In this document: positions 1 through 8,615 of the stretch, piece after piece
Position numbering within the stretch: position 1 is the stretch's first letter
Layout of the letters: the number at the start of each line of letters is the position of its first letter
Source: CAYYHA01 sp964471535
Lineage (GTDB): Bacteria; Myxococcota; Myxococcia; SLRQ01
Assembly: GCA_964471535.1 (NCBI GenBank)
Contig: CAYYHA010000009.1
Location: 1 to 44,304 of the forward strand
Reading direction: 5' to 3'
Length of the DNA: 44,304 nt
The notes under the pieces: model-generated
Seen by the model: only the letters and a program-made list of their open reading frames with translations
What the model was told of the DNA's origin: nothing
Database searches by the model: none
Made by a program: the position numbers and the translations under genes

Positions 1-1408
1 CCACGTTGAGGATCTTGCCCCGCAGGGGGAGGATGGCCTGGAAGCGCCGGTCGCGCCCCTGCTTCGCCGAGCCGCCGGCGCTGTCGCCCTCGACGATGTA
101 CAGTTCGCTCTCGCTCGGATCGGTGCTCTGGCAGTCTGCGAGCTTCCCCGGCAGCGAGGCGGAATCGAGCGCGCCCTTGCGCCGTACGGTCTCCCGCGCC
201 TTCCGGGCGGCGAGGCGGGCCCGGGTGGCGTCGACGACCTTGGCCACGATGGCCTTCGCCTCGGCGGGATGCTCGAGGAGGAACTCCGAGAGCTTCTCGT
301 TGACCAGGGACTCGACGATCCCCTTCACCTCAGAGTTTCCGAGCTTCGCCTTCGTCTGGCCTTCGAACTGCGGATTGGGAATCTTCACCGACACCACCGC
401 GGCCAGCCCCTCGCGGATGTCGTCCCCGCTGGGATTCTCGCCGAGCCCCTTCAAGAGATTGTTCGAAGCGGCATAGGTGTTGATCGTCCGCGTGAGAGCG
501 GAGCGGAAGCCGACGAGGTGCGTACCGCCGTCGACGGTGTTGATGTTGTTGGCGAAGCTGTAGATGCGCTCGTCGTAGCCATCGTTCCACTGCATGGCGA
601 CCTCGACGAGCACACCGCCCTCCCCCTCAGCATGGATGAAGATGGGTGGCTTGAAGAGCACGGTCTTGTTGCGATTGAGGTGCTCCACGAAACTGGAGAT
701 GCCACCGGCGTAGTGGAAGGTCGCTTCCTTCCCCGTGCGCTCGTCCTGAAGGGTGATCTTGAGGCCGGCATTCAGGAACGACAGCTCGCGGAGGCGATTG
801 GCGAGGATGTCGAAGCTGTACTCGGTCGTTTCGAAGATCTCCGGGTCCGGCTTGAAGGTGATCTTCGTCCCGGTCTTCCGCGTCTCACCCATCTGCGTGA
901 GCGGCTTCTCGGGCACGCCGCGGTGGTAACGCTGGTGCCAGACCTTCCCGTCGCGGTGGATCTCGAGGTCGAGGTGCGTCGACAGCGCGTTCACACAGGA
1001 GACGCCCACCCCGTGGAGGCCGCCCGAGACCTTGTACGCCGAGTTCTCGAACTTCCCCCCGGCATGGAGCTTCGTCATCACGACCTCGGCGGCACTGACC
1101 CCCTCCGTCGGATGGAGATCCACAGGGATGCCCCGGCCGTCGTCGACCACCGTGATGGAGTTGTCCACGTGAATGGTCACGTGGATGTTCTGACAGTAGC
1201 CAGCGAGGTGCTCGTCGACCGAGTTGTCGACCACCTCGTAGACGAGGTGGTGCAGCCCCGGCGCCCCGGTGGAGCCGATGTACATCGCCGGCCGCTTTCG
1301 CACCGCCTCGAGGCCCTCGAGGATCTTGATGCTCGAGGCGCCGTACTCGCTCTTTGCAGCAGGCTCCGTGCCAGCCTCGTGGGCGGCGGCGCGGTCTTCG
1401 CTCTCCAT
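1..1408 (-). CDS. gyrB: DNA gyrase subunit B, 3' end cut by window edge
   Basis: GyrB is the ATPase subunit of the type IIA topoisomerase that introduces negative supercoils. About 469 N-terminal codons are visible and the reading runs off position 1. The start is ATG at 1408-1406, reading MESEDRAAAHE. It is followed by the GHKL ATPase motifs: KRPAMYIGST, VYEVVDNSVDEHLAG with the catalytic Glu/Asn region, VDDGRGIPVD and GGLHGVGVSCVNALS. The transducer segment follows, and the visible part ends in the TOPRIM start (YIVEGDSAGGSAKQGRDRRF, then LPLRGKILNVE). These motifs match GyrB, though ParE paralogues share most of them; the recF neighbour favours gyrB. It is the last leftward gene after recF, separated by 178 bp that carry a good promoter. 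Confidence 0.96.
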   Translation of the reverse strand, partial: MESEDRAAAHEAGTEPAAKSEYGASSIKILEGLEAVRKRPAMYIGSTGAPGLHHLVYEVVDNSVDEHLAGYCQNIHVTIHVDNSITVVDDGRGIPVDLHPTEGVSAAEVVMTKLHAGGKFENSAYKVSGGLHGVGVSCVNALSTHLDLEIHRDGKVWHQRYHRGVPEKPLTQMGETRKTGTKITFKPDPEIFETTEYSFDILANRLRELSFLNAGLKITLQDERTGKEATFHYAGGISSFVEHLNRNKTVLFKPPIFIHAEGEGGVLVEVAMQWNDGYDERIYSFANNINTVDGGTHLVGFRSALTRTINTYAASNNLLKGLGENPSGDDIREGLAAVVSVKIPNPQFEGQTKAKLGNSEVKGIVESLVNEKLSEFLLEHPAEAKAIVAKVVDATRARLAARKARETVRRKGALDSASLPGKLADCQSTDPSESELYIVEGDSAGGSAKQGRDRRFQAILPLRGKILNV

Positions 1409-1517
1409 GCTCTTCGGGTTCGCCAAGGCAGAGTGTCTCCCTGTAGGAATTCGGCCCCCCGAACCGCCCGATCCGGCTGGATTTTCAGGGACTTAGCCGG
1501 TTACCCAGTCGGCGGGG

Positions 1518-1546
1518 AGCATAGCATCCACCCCGAATCCTGACAA
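1518..1546 (-). promoter_or_regulatory. Candidate sigma-70 promoter for gyrB
   Basis: On the minus strand TTGTCA (1546-1541) and TATGCT (1523-1518) are separated by exactly 17 bp, with 5/6 and 4/6 matches to the consensus. The site is about 110 bp upstream of the gyrB ATG in the recF-gyrB gap, so gyrB can probably be transcribed apart from recF. No transcript data are available. Confidence 0.5.
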
Positions 1547-1586
1547 CGTCGAGAACACCGGGGTTCACCCGTCCAACCCATTGGAA

Positions 1587-2726
1587 TCACGAGATATTTC
1601 CAGCAAGAGGCCGCACCCTCGGCGACGGCTCCACCTCGCCCGCCCGAACGGCGAGCCACTCCACCTCCGCCACCCCCTCGGGCAGCGGGGCGTGCGCCGG
1701 GTCGGTGGTGGTCAGGACCACCTGCCCGGGAAAGCGCGCCAGGTAGGCGAGCAGGTGGCGATTTCGCTCCGGATCGAGTTCACTGCTCACGTCGTCGAGC
1801 AGGAGTAGGGGGACGCGGCCGAGCGCGGCCTCGAGGTTCTCGATCTCCGCAACCTTCAGGGCGAGCACGGCCGCCCGCTGCTGCCCCTGGCTCGCATAGC
1901 CGCGAAGCTCTGTTCCATCGAGGCAGAGTTTCAGGTCGTCGGCGTGGGGACCGGCTGTAGTGTACCGGCGCTGCCGGTCCACTTCCCGCCGCTCCTCGAA
2001 GGCCGACTGGAGCGTCCTCTCGATGTCCGTCACATCGGGACGCCCGTCCGGGAGAGACACGGAACTCGCATAGTGGACATCGAGAGAACCGTCGATGCCG
2101 GTGATGGAGCGGAAACGCGCCGCCACCCGCGGGGCCAGTTCCTCGACGAGACGGAGCCGGCGCGCGAGCAGCCGCGCACCGAATCGCGCGAGCGCACGCT
2201 CGTAGGCGACGAGCGCTGCGTCCTCTGCGCCAGACTTCAGCAAACGATTTCGCGCCTTGAGCGCCCGGGCATACGCCCGATGATCCTCGAGGTAGCCCAC
2301 CTGCCGGGTGAACGCCGCCCGATCGAGGTAGCGGCGCCGCAGGGCGGGTCCCCCCTTGGCGATCTCCAGATCCTCGGGGGTGAACGCAACGATCTTCAGG
2401 ACCTCGGACCACGCCTCCACCGAGGGCGGCGCCTTTCCGTCGAGCCGAGCCTGCCGCCGCGACCGTTCGATGCGAAGCTGCAACCGCCGCGTGACGACCT
2501 CCTCCACCACCGCCTCGAGCCACGCCTCCTGTTCCTCGAAGGTGATCTGCTCGCGCAGCTTCCGAGCACGCAGCGGCCGCAGGGTCGCCACGGTGTAGAT
2601 GGCATCGAGGAGGTTGGTCTTGCCCTGACCGTTCTCCCCAAAGATCACCGTCACCGCAGCGCCAAGGTGGATCCGGGCCCGGCGTAGGTTGCGAAAGTTT
2701 CGGACCGAAAGCTCAGTCAGTCGCAC
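1587..2726 (-). CDS. recF: DNA replication and repair protein RecF
   Basis: RecF is an SMC-like ATPase that helps load RecA at gapped DNA with RecO and RecR. The product is 379 residues, normal for the family. It starts with VRLTELSVRNFRNLR from a GTG at 2726; an in-frame ATG 35 codons upstream lies inside the preceding gene and gives a non-RecF arginine-rich leader, so I reject it. Walker A is GENGQGKTNLLDAI near residue 35, the ABC signature region is YASQGQQRAAVLALKVAEIE, and Walker B is LLLLDDVSSELDPERN. The start overlaps the 3' end of the upstream lipoprotein gene by 14 bp, suggesting translational coupling. The dnaN, recF, gyrB order is the ancestral bacterial one. Confidence 0.96.
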   Translation of the reverse strand: MRLTELSVRNFRNLRRARIHLGAAVTVIFGENGQGKTNLLDAIYTVATLRPLRARKLREQITFEEQEAWLEAVVEEVVTRRLQLRIERSRRQARLDGKAPPSVEAWSEVLKIVAFTPEDLEIAKGGPALRRRYLDRAAFTRQVGYLEDHRAYARALKARNRLLKSGAEDAALVAYERALARFGARLLARRLRLVEELAPRVAARFRSITGIDGSLDVHYASSVSLPDGRPDVTDIERTLQSAFEERREVDRQRRYTTAGPHADDLKLCLDGTELRGYASQGQQRAAVLALKVAEIENLEAALGRVPLLLLDDVSSELDPERNRHLLAYLARFPGQVVLTTTDPAHAPLPEGVAEVEWLAVRAGEVEPSPRVRPLAGNIS

Positions 2727-3423
2727 CCGCTTCGTCCTCGCCGTCCTCCCCAGCAGCCGCCGGCTGCCGTGCCGGCGCCATCGGCGCCTTGTCGGGCCTG
2801 CCCGCTGGCGGCTTCGCAGCAGCCCCGCCACGCACCGAGCGGGGAGGCGTCGCGCCAGGGTCGATGCGCGCCGGCAGCTCGGCGCGATCGTAGCTGCGGG
2901 GCAAGGTGCAACTCTCCGGTGGGTCGTAGCGCACGTTCACCTGCGTGATCCGCGGCCGGGCCTCTCCCTCGACCTGCGTCCGCTCGAAGGTCCAGACGAG
3001 ACGTCCGAGGGGATCGCGCTGATGCCAGAACCCCTCCCGGCGCGGCCCCGCAACCGCCTCGACCGCCTCGGAGAGGAGCACCTTCCCCGGCGCCGCCGGC
3101 CCTCCGGTGGGCCCCGAACGGGCTTCGAGCCGCTCGAGGACGAAGTTGCCCCGCGGGCCCGGGCGATAGGTGGCCCGCTCGAAGCATCGCCGGCGCTGAA
3201 AACGTTCGACGGTGAAGCGCACCGGCTCGAGTCCGGCCCACTCGACGCGCGTCGCCTCGTACCCGTCGACCTCGATCGAAATGGCACCGTCGACCGCGCT
3301 CTGAGCCACCTCGTACTTCGGCTTTTCCTGGTCGACCAGGGGCTGCGCGGCAGGCGGCGGCCGCGGCTCCTCGCAGGCGAGGAGCAGCGACGAGGCCAGG
3401 AAGAGGAGGCGCCGAAGGTCCAC
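2713..3423 (-). CDS. Predicted lipoprotein of unknown function between dnaN and recF
   Basis: This 236-residue product has a clear lipoprotein signal: a basic n-region (MDLRRL), a hydrophobic core and the lipobox LLAC with the acceptor Cys at residue 17. It starts with GTG at 3423, closely preceded by the purine-rich AAGGGGAGC. The mature part begins with a Pro-rich linker, then has a folded-looking section (about residues 35-180) with two Cys, and ends in an Ala/Pro/Asp-rich low-complexity tail. I recognise no family. It sits 86 bp downstream of dnaN and runs 14 bp into recF, so it is probably cotranscribed with the replication genes. That is an odd place for an envelope protein. Confidence 0.8.
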   Translation of the reverse strand: MDLRRLLFLASSLLLACEEPRPPPAAQPLVDQEKPKYEVAQSAVDGAISIEVDGYEATRVEWAGLEPVRFTVERFQRRRCFERATYRPGPRGNFVLERLEARSGPTGGPAAPGKVLLSEAVEAVAGPRREGFWHQRDPLGRLVWTFERTQVEGEARPRITQVNVRYDPPESCTLPRSYDRAELPARIDPGATPPRSVRGGAAAKPPAGRPDKAPMAPARQPAAAGEDGEDEAGATD

Positions 3424-3509
3424 GCTCCCCTTCTATCAGATGCACGTGGTATGCGGACCCCGCCGCTTTCGGTGGGCCCATGCGCACACCGTATCGCTCC
3501 CAACGACGG

Positions 3510-4610
3510 TCAAATACGCATGGGCATGACCACAGCGGTGTATCCGTCGTCGCCGACCGGGCGGATGACGCCCGGCGAGAGCTCGTCGGTGAGCTCGAGC
3601 GCGACCTCCTCGGAGTCGAGGACGGCGAGCACGTCGATGAGGTACCGGGCGTTGAAGCCAACGGTGATCTCGCCCCCGTCGTAGGCGACCTCGAGGTCCT
3701 CGCGCGCCTCCCCCAGATCCGGATTTTCGCTGACCACGGTCAGCACCGAAGGCGCGAGCACGAGCTTCACCGCCGGCGCCCGATCCGCGGCCACGATGGA
3801 GACGCGGCGCAGCGTGGAGAGCAGTCCCTCGCGGGACACCGTCAGCGGGTGCTCCACCGCCTCCGGGATCACCTGCGCATAGTCCGGGAACTGTCCGTCG
3901 ACCAGGCGCATGATGAGCACCAACCCCTCGGTCTTGAACACCGCGCTGTTGGCCGAGAAGCCCAGCGCCACCGTCCCCGGCTTCTCACCGAGGAGGCGAC
4001 GCATCTCGTCGAGGCCCTTCCGCGGAATGATCACGCCGTCCTTCAGGCCGAAGTCGCCGCCGAGATCCCGGGCAATGAGCGCCAGGCGGTGCCCATCGGT
4101 CGCAACCATCCGGGTTCGCCCGTCCACCGATTCGACGAAGACACCGTTGAGGTTGTACCGGGTCTCGTCGGTACTCACCGCATAGCGGGTCTTTTCGACC
4201 ATCTCGGTGAGCACGCCGGCCGGCACGTCGACGAAGGAGATGTCCCCTTCCTCAGGCAGCGCGGGAAAGTCGTCGGCGGAGCTGCCGACGATCCGGAACT
4301 GGGCTCGGCCACTACGAATCTCGACCCAGTCGTTCTTACCTCGGCTCAGCGTGAGGGTATCGTCGGGGAGGCTGCGAACGATTTCGAGGAGGTTCTTCGC
4401 TGGAACGGTGATGCGTCCTTCACGCTTCACCTCGGCGGGGTGCTCGTCCCGGAGCGCCAGCTCGAGGTCGGTCGCCGCAAGCCGGACGCTGCCCCCTTCC
4501 GCTTCGAGGAGGACATTGGCGAGAATCGGCAGGGTCGCCTTCCGGTCGACGATGCCCTGTGCCCGTGAGAGCCCCTTCTGGAGCTCGGCTGCGCTCATCT
4601 GGATATCCAT
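3510..4610 (-). CDS. dnaN: DNA polymerase III beta sliding clamp
   Basis: The beta clamp is a ring-shaped homodimer that tethers DNA polymerase III and recruits other replication and repair factors. The 366-residue product has the usual family length. It begins MDIQMSAAELQKGL, continues through the clamp N-domain (KATLPILANVLLEAE), and ends with VVMPMRI, the typical hydrophobic clamp C-terminus. An in-frame ATG lies four codons upstream; I prefer 4610 because GGGAGC sits at good spacing before it and the start matches the family. It faces leftward ahead of the lipoprotein, recF and gyrB, and is separated from dnaA by about 4.4 kb of unrelated genes. Confidence 0.96.
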   Translation of the reverse strand: MDIQMSAAELQKGLSRAQGIVDRKATLPILANVLLEAEGGSVRLAATDLELALRDEHPAEVKREGRITVPAKNLLEIVRSLPDDTLTLSRGKNDWVEIRSGRAQFRIVGSSADDFPALPEEGDISFVDVPAGVLTEMVEKTRYAVSTDETRYNLNGVFVESVDGRTRMVATDGHRLALIARDLGGDFGLKDGVIIPRKGLDEMRRLLGEKPGTVALGFSANSAVFKTEGLVLIMRLVDGQFPDYAQVIPEAVEHPLTVSREGLLSTLRRVSIVAADRAPAVKLVLAPSVLTVVSENPDLGEAREDLEVAYDGGEITVGFNARYLIDVLAVLDSEEVALELTDELSPGVIRPVGDDGYTAVVMPMRI

Positions 4611-4983
4611 CGATGCTCCCAACGACCTTCGTGCCGCGGGGGTCGAAGCGCGGTCGAGCCAGGCGGCGGAAGGTCTGCTCGAGATCCGAGGAAGGAGAAA
4701 AAGAGGATCTTTAGGGATCTACAAACGAAGCCGTAGGGCCTGTGAACTTGGGGAAAGGACGTAGAAGGGCGCGGGATCAAACGGGAAGCGCCTGTGGACG
4801 CCCGGTTGCCCCCTGCTGTGGGCAGCGTGTGTAGCACTCGGGGGAACGCTTTTCAACAGACGCAGACACAGGCGCAGAGAGCAGGATCCCCATGCGGGTG
4901 CACAGCCTTTTCCCCAAGGGGGGCGGGGGCCTCCGGCGGCAGGAGGGCTGCGCCTCGGGCCGTCCTGAGGGAGAAGGAGGCCC
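4611..4983. other. Divergent intergenic region between dnaN and the OYE-type gene
   Basis: This 373-bp gap separates the leftward dnaN start and a rightward oxidoreductase gene. It contains a relatively AT-rich block at about 4690-4730, a weak dnaN promoter candidate and a few TGTGGA/TGTGAA words that resemble half DnaA boxes. I see no convincing full DnaA box and no coding region that is not a shadow. Confidence 0.5.
4718..4746 (-). promoter_or_regulatory. Weak candidate promoter for dnaN
   Basis: On the minus strand TTCACA (4746-4741, 5/6 to the -35 consensus) is followed after 17 bp by TGTAGA (4723-4718, 3/6 to the -10). It is about 110 bp upstream of the dnaN ATG and in the least GC-rich part of the gap. 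The -10 match is poor, so this is only a candidate. Confidence 0.3.
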
Positions 4984-6429
4984 ATGGACCGGCGACTCGA
5001 GCGGCTGCTTCCGGTACCCCGGTGGCCCACGGCCTTCGAGGCGGCGCAGCTGCGCCTCTTCGAGCCGCTGTCGGTGGGCCGCCTGAGCCTCCCCGACCGA
5101 ACCTGGGTCCCGGCGATGGTGCCCTGGCGGGCGAGCGAGGAGGGGGAGGTCACCGATGCGGTGCTCGACTGGTACGGGCGCTTCGCACAGGGGCGGCCTG
5201 GCTGCATCGTGCTCGAGGCGACGGGGATTCGGGACGTGCCCTCGGGGCCGCTCCTGCGCATCGGGCACGACCGCTTCGTGCCGGGGCTGAAGGCGGTGGT
5301 CGAGCGCGTGCGTGAGGCCTCGGGGGGCCGCACGCGCCTCTTCGTGCAGCTCATCGACTTCTTGCGCATCCGGCGGCGCCCTCCGAGGGAGAAGTTTCTG
5401 GGCCGTTACCTAGAGGTCGGTCGCGAGCTGAAGGCGCGCCTCGGGATGCCCGATGCCCCGGAAGCGGCGGTGCGGGCGCGCCTTCTCGCCTCGTCGGAGG
5501 CAGAGCTCGAAGCGGTGCTCACACCTCGGGATCTGTTGGCGTACCGCTTCGGTGCCCGGGAGACGATCCGAGACATGCACCTCGAGCACATCCGCCGGCT
5601 GCCCGAGGTCCTCCCGGGTCTCTTTGCGGCGGCGGCGCGCCGTGCCCGCGAGGCGGGCTTCGACGGTGTGGAGCTCCACTATGCGCACGCCTACACGATG
5701 GCCGCCTTCCTCTCGCGGACGAACGATCGGCGGGACGGCTATGGAGGCAGCCTCGAGGGTCGTCTTCGGCTGCCGATCGAGGTCTACCAGGCGGTGCGGC
5801 GGGCGGTGGGCGAGGACTTCGTGGTGGGGGTTCGCTTCCTAGGCGACGAGGTCATCGATGGTGGCAGCCGGATCGAGGACGCCTGCGCCTATGCGCAGCG
5901 CTTTGCGGAGGTGGGCTTCGACTTCCTCTCGGTGTCGAAGGGGGGGAAGTTCGAGGACGCGAAGCAGCCGCGGGTGGGCCGTGCCGCCTACCCGTACACG
6001 GGCCCTTCGGGGCGTGAGTGTATGCCCACGGTGGGGATGGATGCCCGCGGGCCCTTCTCTCGGAACGTGCCACTGGCTGCGGCGGTGCGGCGCGCGGTGC
6101 GCGAGGCGGGCTACGAGACGCCGGTGGTCGCGGCGGGGGGGATTGCCACCTGGCAACAGGCCGAGGCGATCTTGGCGCGGGGTGAGGCGGACATCATCGC
6201 TTCGGCGCGGCAGAGCCTGTGCGACCCCGATTGGTTCTTGAAGCTGCGGCTCGGCCGGGGCGAGGAGATCCGCCGCTGCCTCTTTACGAACTACTGCGAG
6301 GGGCTGGATCAGGCACACAAGGAGGTGACCTGCCAGCGCTGGGATCGCCTCGACCTCGAGGGGGCGCCGCGGTGCAGGGATGGCCGCCGGCGCCTCGTGG
6401 CGCCACCCTGGCCCGGGGCGCCCTACTGA
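4984..6429 (+). CDS. Old Yellow Enzyme-family NADH:flavin oxidoreductase
   Basis: The 481-residue product is a TIM-barrel FMN oxidoreductase of the OYE/2,4-dienoyl-CoA reductase group. The diagnostic block FDGVELHYAHAY (about residues 225-240, supplying the HxxH substrate-binding pair) is followed by FLSRTNDRRDGYGGSLEGR. Later come VGVRFLGDE, a phosphate-binding loop AAGGIATW and ADIIASARQSLCDPDW. Between residues about 120 and 205 it is longer than classic OYEs. Near the C-terminus, RRCLFTNYC and EVTC give three Cys where Fe-S members usually have four (C-x2-C-x3-C-x11/12-C), so cluster binding is uncertain. The start ATG is preceded closely by AAGGAGG. It overlaps the convergent response-regulator gene by 7 bp. 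The substrate is unknown. Confidence 0.88.
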   Translation: MDRRLERLLPVPRWPTAFEAAQLRLFEPLSVGRLSLPDRTWVPAMVPWRASEEGEVTDAVLDWYGRFAQGRPGCIVLEATGIRDVPSGPLLRIGHDRFVPGLKAVVERVREASGGRTRLFVQLIDFLRIRRRPPREKFLGRYLEVGRELKARLGMPDAPEAAVRARLLASSEAELEAVLTPRDLLAYRFGARETIRDMHLEHIRRLPEVLPGLFAAAARRAREAGFDGVELHYAHAYTMAAFLSRTNDRRDGYGGSLEGRLRLPIEVYQAVRRAVGEDFVVGVRFLGDEVIDGGSRIEDACAYAQRFAEVGFDFLSVSKGGKFEDAKQPRVGRAAYPYTGPSGRECMPTVGMDARGPFSRNVPLAAAVRRAVREAGYETPVVAAGGIATWQQAEAILARGEADIIASARQSLCDPDWFLKLRLGRGEEIRRCLFTNYCEGLDQAHKEVTCQRWDRLDLEGAPRCRDGRRRLVAPPWPGAPY

Positions 6430-7067
6430 AGGGAAACGAGGCCCCGCGAGAGGGCGAGCGCCGCTGCCTGCGTCTTCGAGCCGACCTCGAGCTTTCGGTA
6501 GATGCTCTTGACATGGCTCTGGACGGTGCCGAGGCCGATGCCGAGGCGTGCTGCCGTCTCGGCATAGGTGGCGCCCCGCGCGAGCTCGGAGAGCACCTCG
6601 AGCTCGCGGGGTGTGAGCAGCTTGGGCGGGGGCGTCGAGGAGAGACCGGGCGGTCGGCGGAGATGCTCGAGGAGGGTTCGAGCGACCGGCGGGCTCAAGG
6701 GCGCGCCGCCGCGGGCCGCCTCGACGAGGGCGCGGACGAGTTCGGTCGGCTCGGTGCTCTTGAGGAGATAGCCACGGGCGCCGGCTTCGATCGCGTCGAA
6801 GAGGCTCGGTGCGTCGCACTGCACCGAGAACGCGACGATGCTTCGATGGCGGTAACGTCGAAAGAGCGTCCGGATGAGTTCGAGGCCGCCTCGGATGCTC
6901 GGGTCGATGAGGGCGACGTCATAGGTCAGAGCGTCGAGCGCCTCGAGGACGGCGAAGGCCCGCTGGTAGGCCGCTGCGAGGACGAGCGTGTCTGGCTGCC
7001 ACTCGATCAGCTGGCGAATTCCCGTGAGAGCGGTCCGGTTCGCATCCACTGCCAGGACCTGGATCAT
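6423..7067 (-). CDS. NarL/FixJ-family response regulator
   Basis: This 214-residue protein has an N-terminal receiver domain and a C-terminal LuxR-type helix-turn-helix. The receiver begins MIQVLAVDANRTALTG; the probable phospho-acceptor is the Asp in DVALIDPSIRGG, and the conserved Lys is in GYLLKSTEP. The usual acidic pair is reduced to Asp-Ala. The output domain reads LTPRELEVLSELARG, then YAETAARLGIGLGTVQSHVK and SIYRKLEVGSKTQA. I choose ATG at 7067 because GGAGG lies at suitable spacing; a longer in-frame reading adds 43 residues unlike a receiver. No histidine kinase is adjacent, so it is an orphan regulator here. Confidence 0.92.
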   Translation of the reverse strand: MIQVLAVDANRTALTGIRQLIEWQPDTLVLAAAYQRAFAVLEALDALTYDVALIDPSIRGGLELIRTLFRRYRHRSIVAFSVQCDAPSLFDAIEAGARGYLLKSTEPTELVRALVEAARGGAPLSPPVARTLLEHLRRPPGLSSTPPPKLLTPRELEVLSELARGATYAETAARLGIGLGTVQSHVKSIYRKLEVGSKTQAAALALSRGLVSLQ

Positions 7068-7194
7068 TCCGCTCCTCCGTACTGTGCTCCCTGGCGACCC
7101 CGACCCACGGCACGACGGCCCGTGCATAGCGCAGGAGACCGGGGGTGGGAAGGGCGCCGGTGACGCAGGCGGGCGGCCGTGGTAGAGCGGCGCC

Positions 7195-7998
7195 ATGCGT
7201 GGTGTGACGGCTGGCCTGGCGCTGCTCTTCGCCGGCGCGGCGTGCTCGCCGGTGGGGACCTGGGTGCGCCGGGGGCCGGCGGCGCCAGCGCTCGAGGAGA
7301 CGCTCGCGGTCGCACCTCCGCTGTTGCTCTCGGAGCTACCCGGTGCGGTGGAGAAGGACGCCTTCGCCGAGCAGATGATCGTGGGGCACGTCCATCTGTC
7401 GGGGGGCTACGTGGAGATCGAGACGGAACGGGGCATACAGTACCGCTCGAAGAACGTGGAGGTGCACAGCCGAGCACCCTATACGCGTCAGGCGCGGCAG
7501 TGGCTCGCCGGGGTGGTGGAGGCGATCGCCTCGGAGCGGATGGGGGGGCAGGTGCGCCGCCTGAAGCGGATCGATGCCGCAAAGTTGCCGGCCCCGAAAC
7601 GGATCTATGCGCGGGGCAGTGGTCCCCTCGACCGCCGAGACGACCAGAACCTGCCGCGCTATGCGCTGAGGCCGAGGCCGCTTACGGAGGCAGCGCGGGC
7701 GCAACTGAAGCGCGAGGTGGGCAGCCGGTGGCTGCTCCTACCGATCCTCGTCTACTACTACAGCCACAACGGCGGGTGGTTCATCGGCCAGACCCTGGGC
7801 ACCGGTGCGGGCGCCCGGGGCCGCGTCTTCTGGGTCCTCTACGATCTGGAGAGCGGCGAGCCGGTGCACTATGGCGAGGTGGAGGCGAGGCGCATCGACC
7901 GCTACGTCTTCTCTCCCAACTCCACGCAGGTCGAGGACTACCTTATCGCCATCGAGGAGGGGCTCGATCGGGCACTCCGGGGCGCGCTGCTTCGCTAG
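7195..7998 (+). CDS. Predicted lipoprotein, unknown function
   Basis: The 267-residue product starts MRGVTAGLALLFAGAAC, a short signal peptide with a plausible though imperfect lipobox (Cys 17). The mature part has an aromatic-rich hydrophobic stretch at about residues 178-205 (WLLLPILVYYYSHNGGWF) followed by VFWVLYDLESGEPVHYGEVE, which looks like beta strands of an envelope-associated domain. I do not recognise the family. It is transcribed divergently from the response regulator, with 127 bp between the starts, and converges on another lipoprotein gene across a strong inverted repeat. Confidence 0.7.
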   Translation: MRGVTAGLALLFAGAACSPVGTWVRRGPAAPALEETLAVAPPLLLSELPGAVEKDAFAEQMIVGHVHLSGGYVEIETERGIQYRSKNVEVHSRAPYTRQARQWLAGVVEAIASERMGGQVRRLKRIDAAKLPAPKRIYARGSGPLDRRDDQNLPRYALRPRPLTEAARAQLKREVGSRWLLLPILVYYYSHNGGWFIGQTLGTGAGARGRVFWVLYDLESGEPVHYGEVEARRIDRYVFSPNSTQVEDYLIAIEEGLDRALRGALLR

Positions 7999-8060
7999 CG
8001 TGGGCGTCAGGAACGGGGCGTGCCGCTGTGGGGCAGGTGGTCGGAGTGCGGGCGTGGGCG

Positions 8061-8100
8061 CCCCTCCGGCAGGACGGTGCGATGGCGAGAGCCGGAGGGG
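8061..8100. terminator. Perfect 10-bp inverted repeat between convergent genes
   Basis: CCCCTCCGGC (8061-8070) and GCCGGAGGGG (8091-8100) are exact reverse complements with a 20-nt loop. They lie between the convergent ends of two lipoprotein genes at 7998 and 8139. There is no U-run on either side, so it is a GC-rich, possibly bidirectional stop structure rather than a textbook intrinsic terminator. Confidence 0.5.
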
Positions 8101-8138
8101 AGCCCGAGCGTCGCGTTGGCTGCGGGGGCTCTAGGGGC

Positions 8139-8615
8139 CTACTGCGCGTTGGGGACCGGCTTCTCGCCGATCACCACGCCGCGGGCGTCGACGACGGCGC
8201 AGCGCTGGCCAAAGAGCACCCAGGGCCCGAGTGGGATGCCGCTGACGGTCTCGTGGATGCGCGGGGCGAGGAGGTGCGTGGCCTCTGGGATCTTCTCGAG
8301 GGCCATGTACAGCGCGCGGGAGGCCTCGGGGCTGCGGGGGCCAAAGATGAGACCCAAGATGGCGCTCAAGGGATCGCCGCTGGTTGCGCCGCTGATCGTC
8401 GCGGCCTGGTTGCTGAACAGGTGTGCGAAGTCGATGCCTAGGATGTAGGTGCCACACTCCTCGGCGTTGGTGTTTCCGAGCACGGTGTAGTCGGCGCTCG
8501 CGAAGGGGATGGGTGCCCCCGGAACGGTGGTGTGCTTGAGGCTGCAGGCAGAGAGGCCGAAGAGGAGCGGCAGTGCGAGCAGCGGGAGCGACAGACGCGT
8601 GATCGTGCGGGTCAT
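8139..8615 (-). CDS. Small predicted lipoprotein, unknown function
   Basis: This 158-residue protein has a strong lipoprotein signal (MTRTITRL, hydrophobic core, lipobox LSAC with Cys 24). The mature section contains YTVLGNTNAEECGTYILGID, an Ala/Leu-rich helix (EASRALYMALEKIPEATHLL) and a closing beta-like segment (WVLFGQRCAVVDARGVVIGE). Cys-containing LG-type motifs of this sort occur in several small Gram-negative lipoprotein families, but I cannot assign one. It lies directly downstream of dnaA on the same strand, 373 bp away. Confidence 0.75.
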   Translation of the reverse strand: MTRTITRLSLPLLALPLLFGLSACSLKHTTVPGAPIPFASADYTVLGNTNAEECGTYILGIDFAHLFSNQAATISGATSGDPLSAILGLIFGPRSPEASRALYMALEKIPEATHLLAPRIHETVSGIPLGPWVLFGQRCAVVDARGVVIGEKPVPNAQ

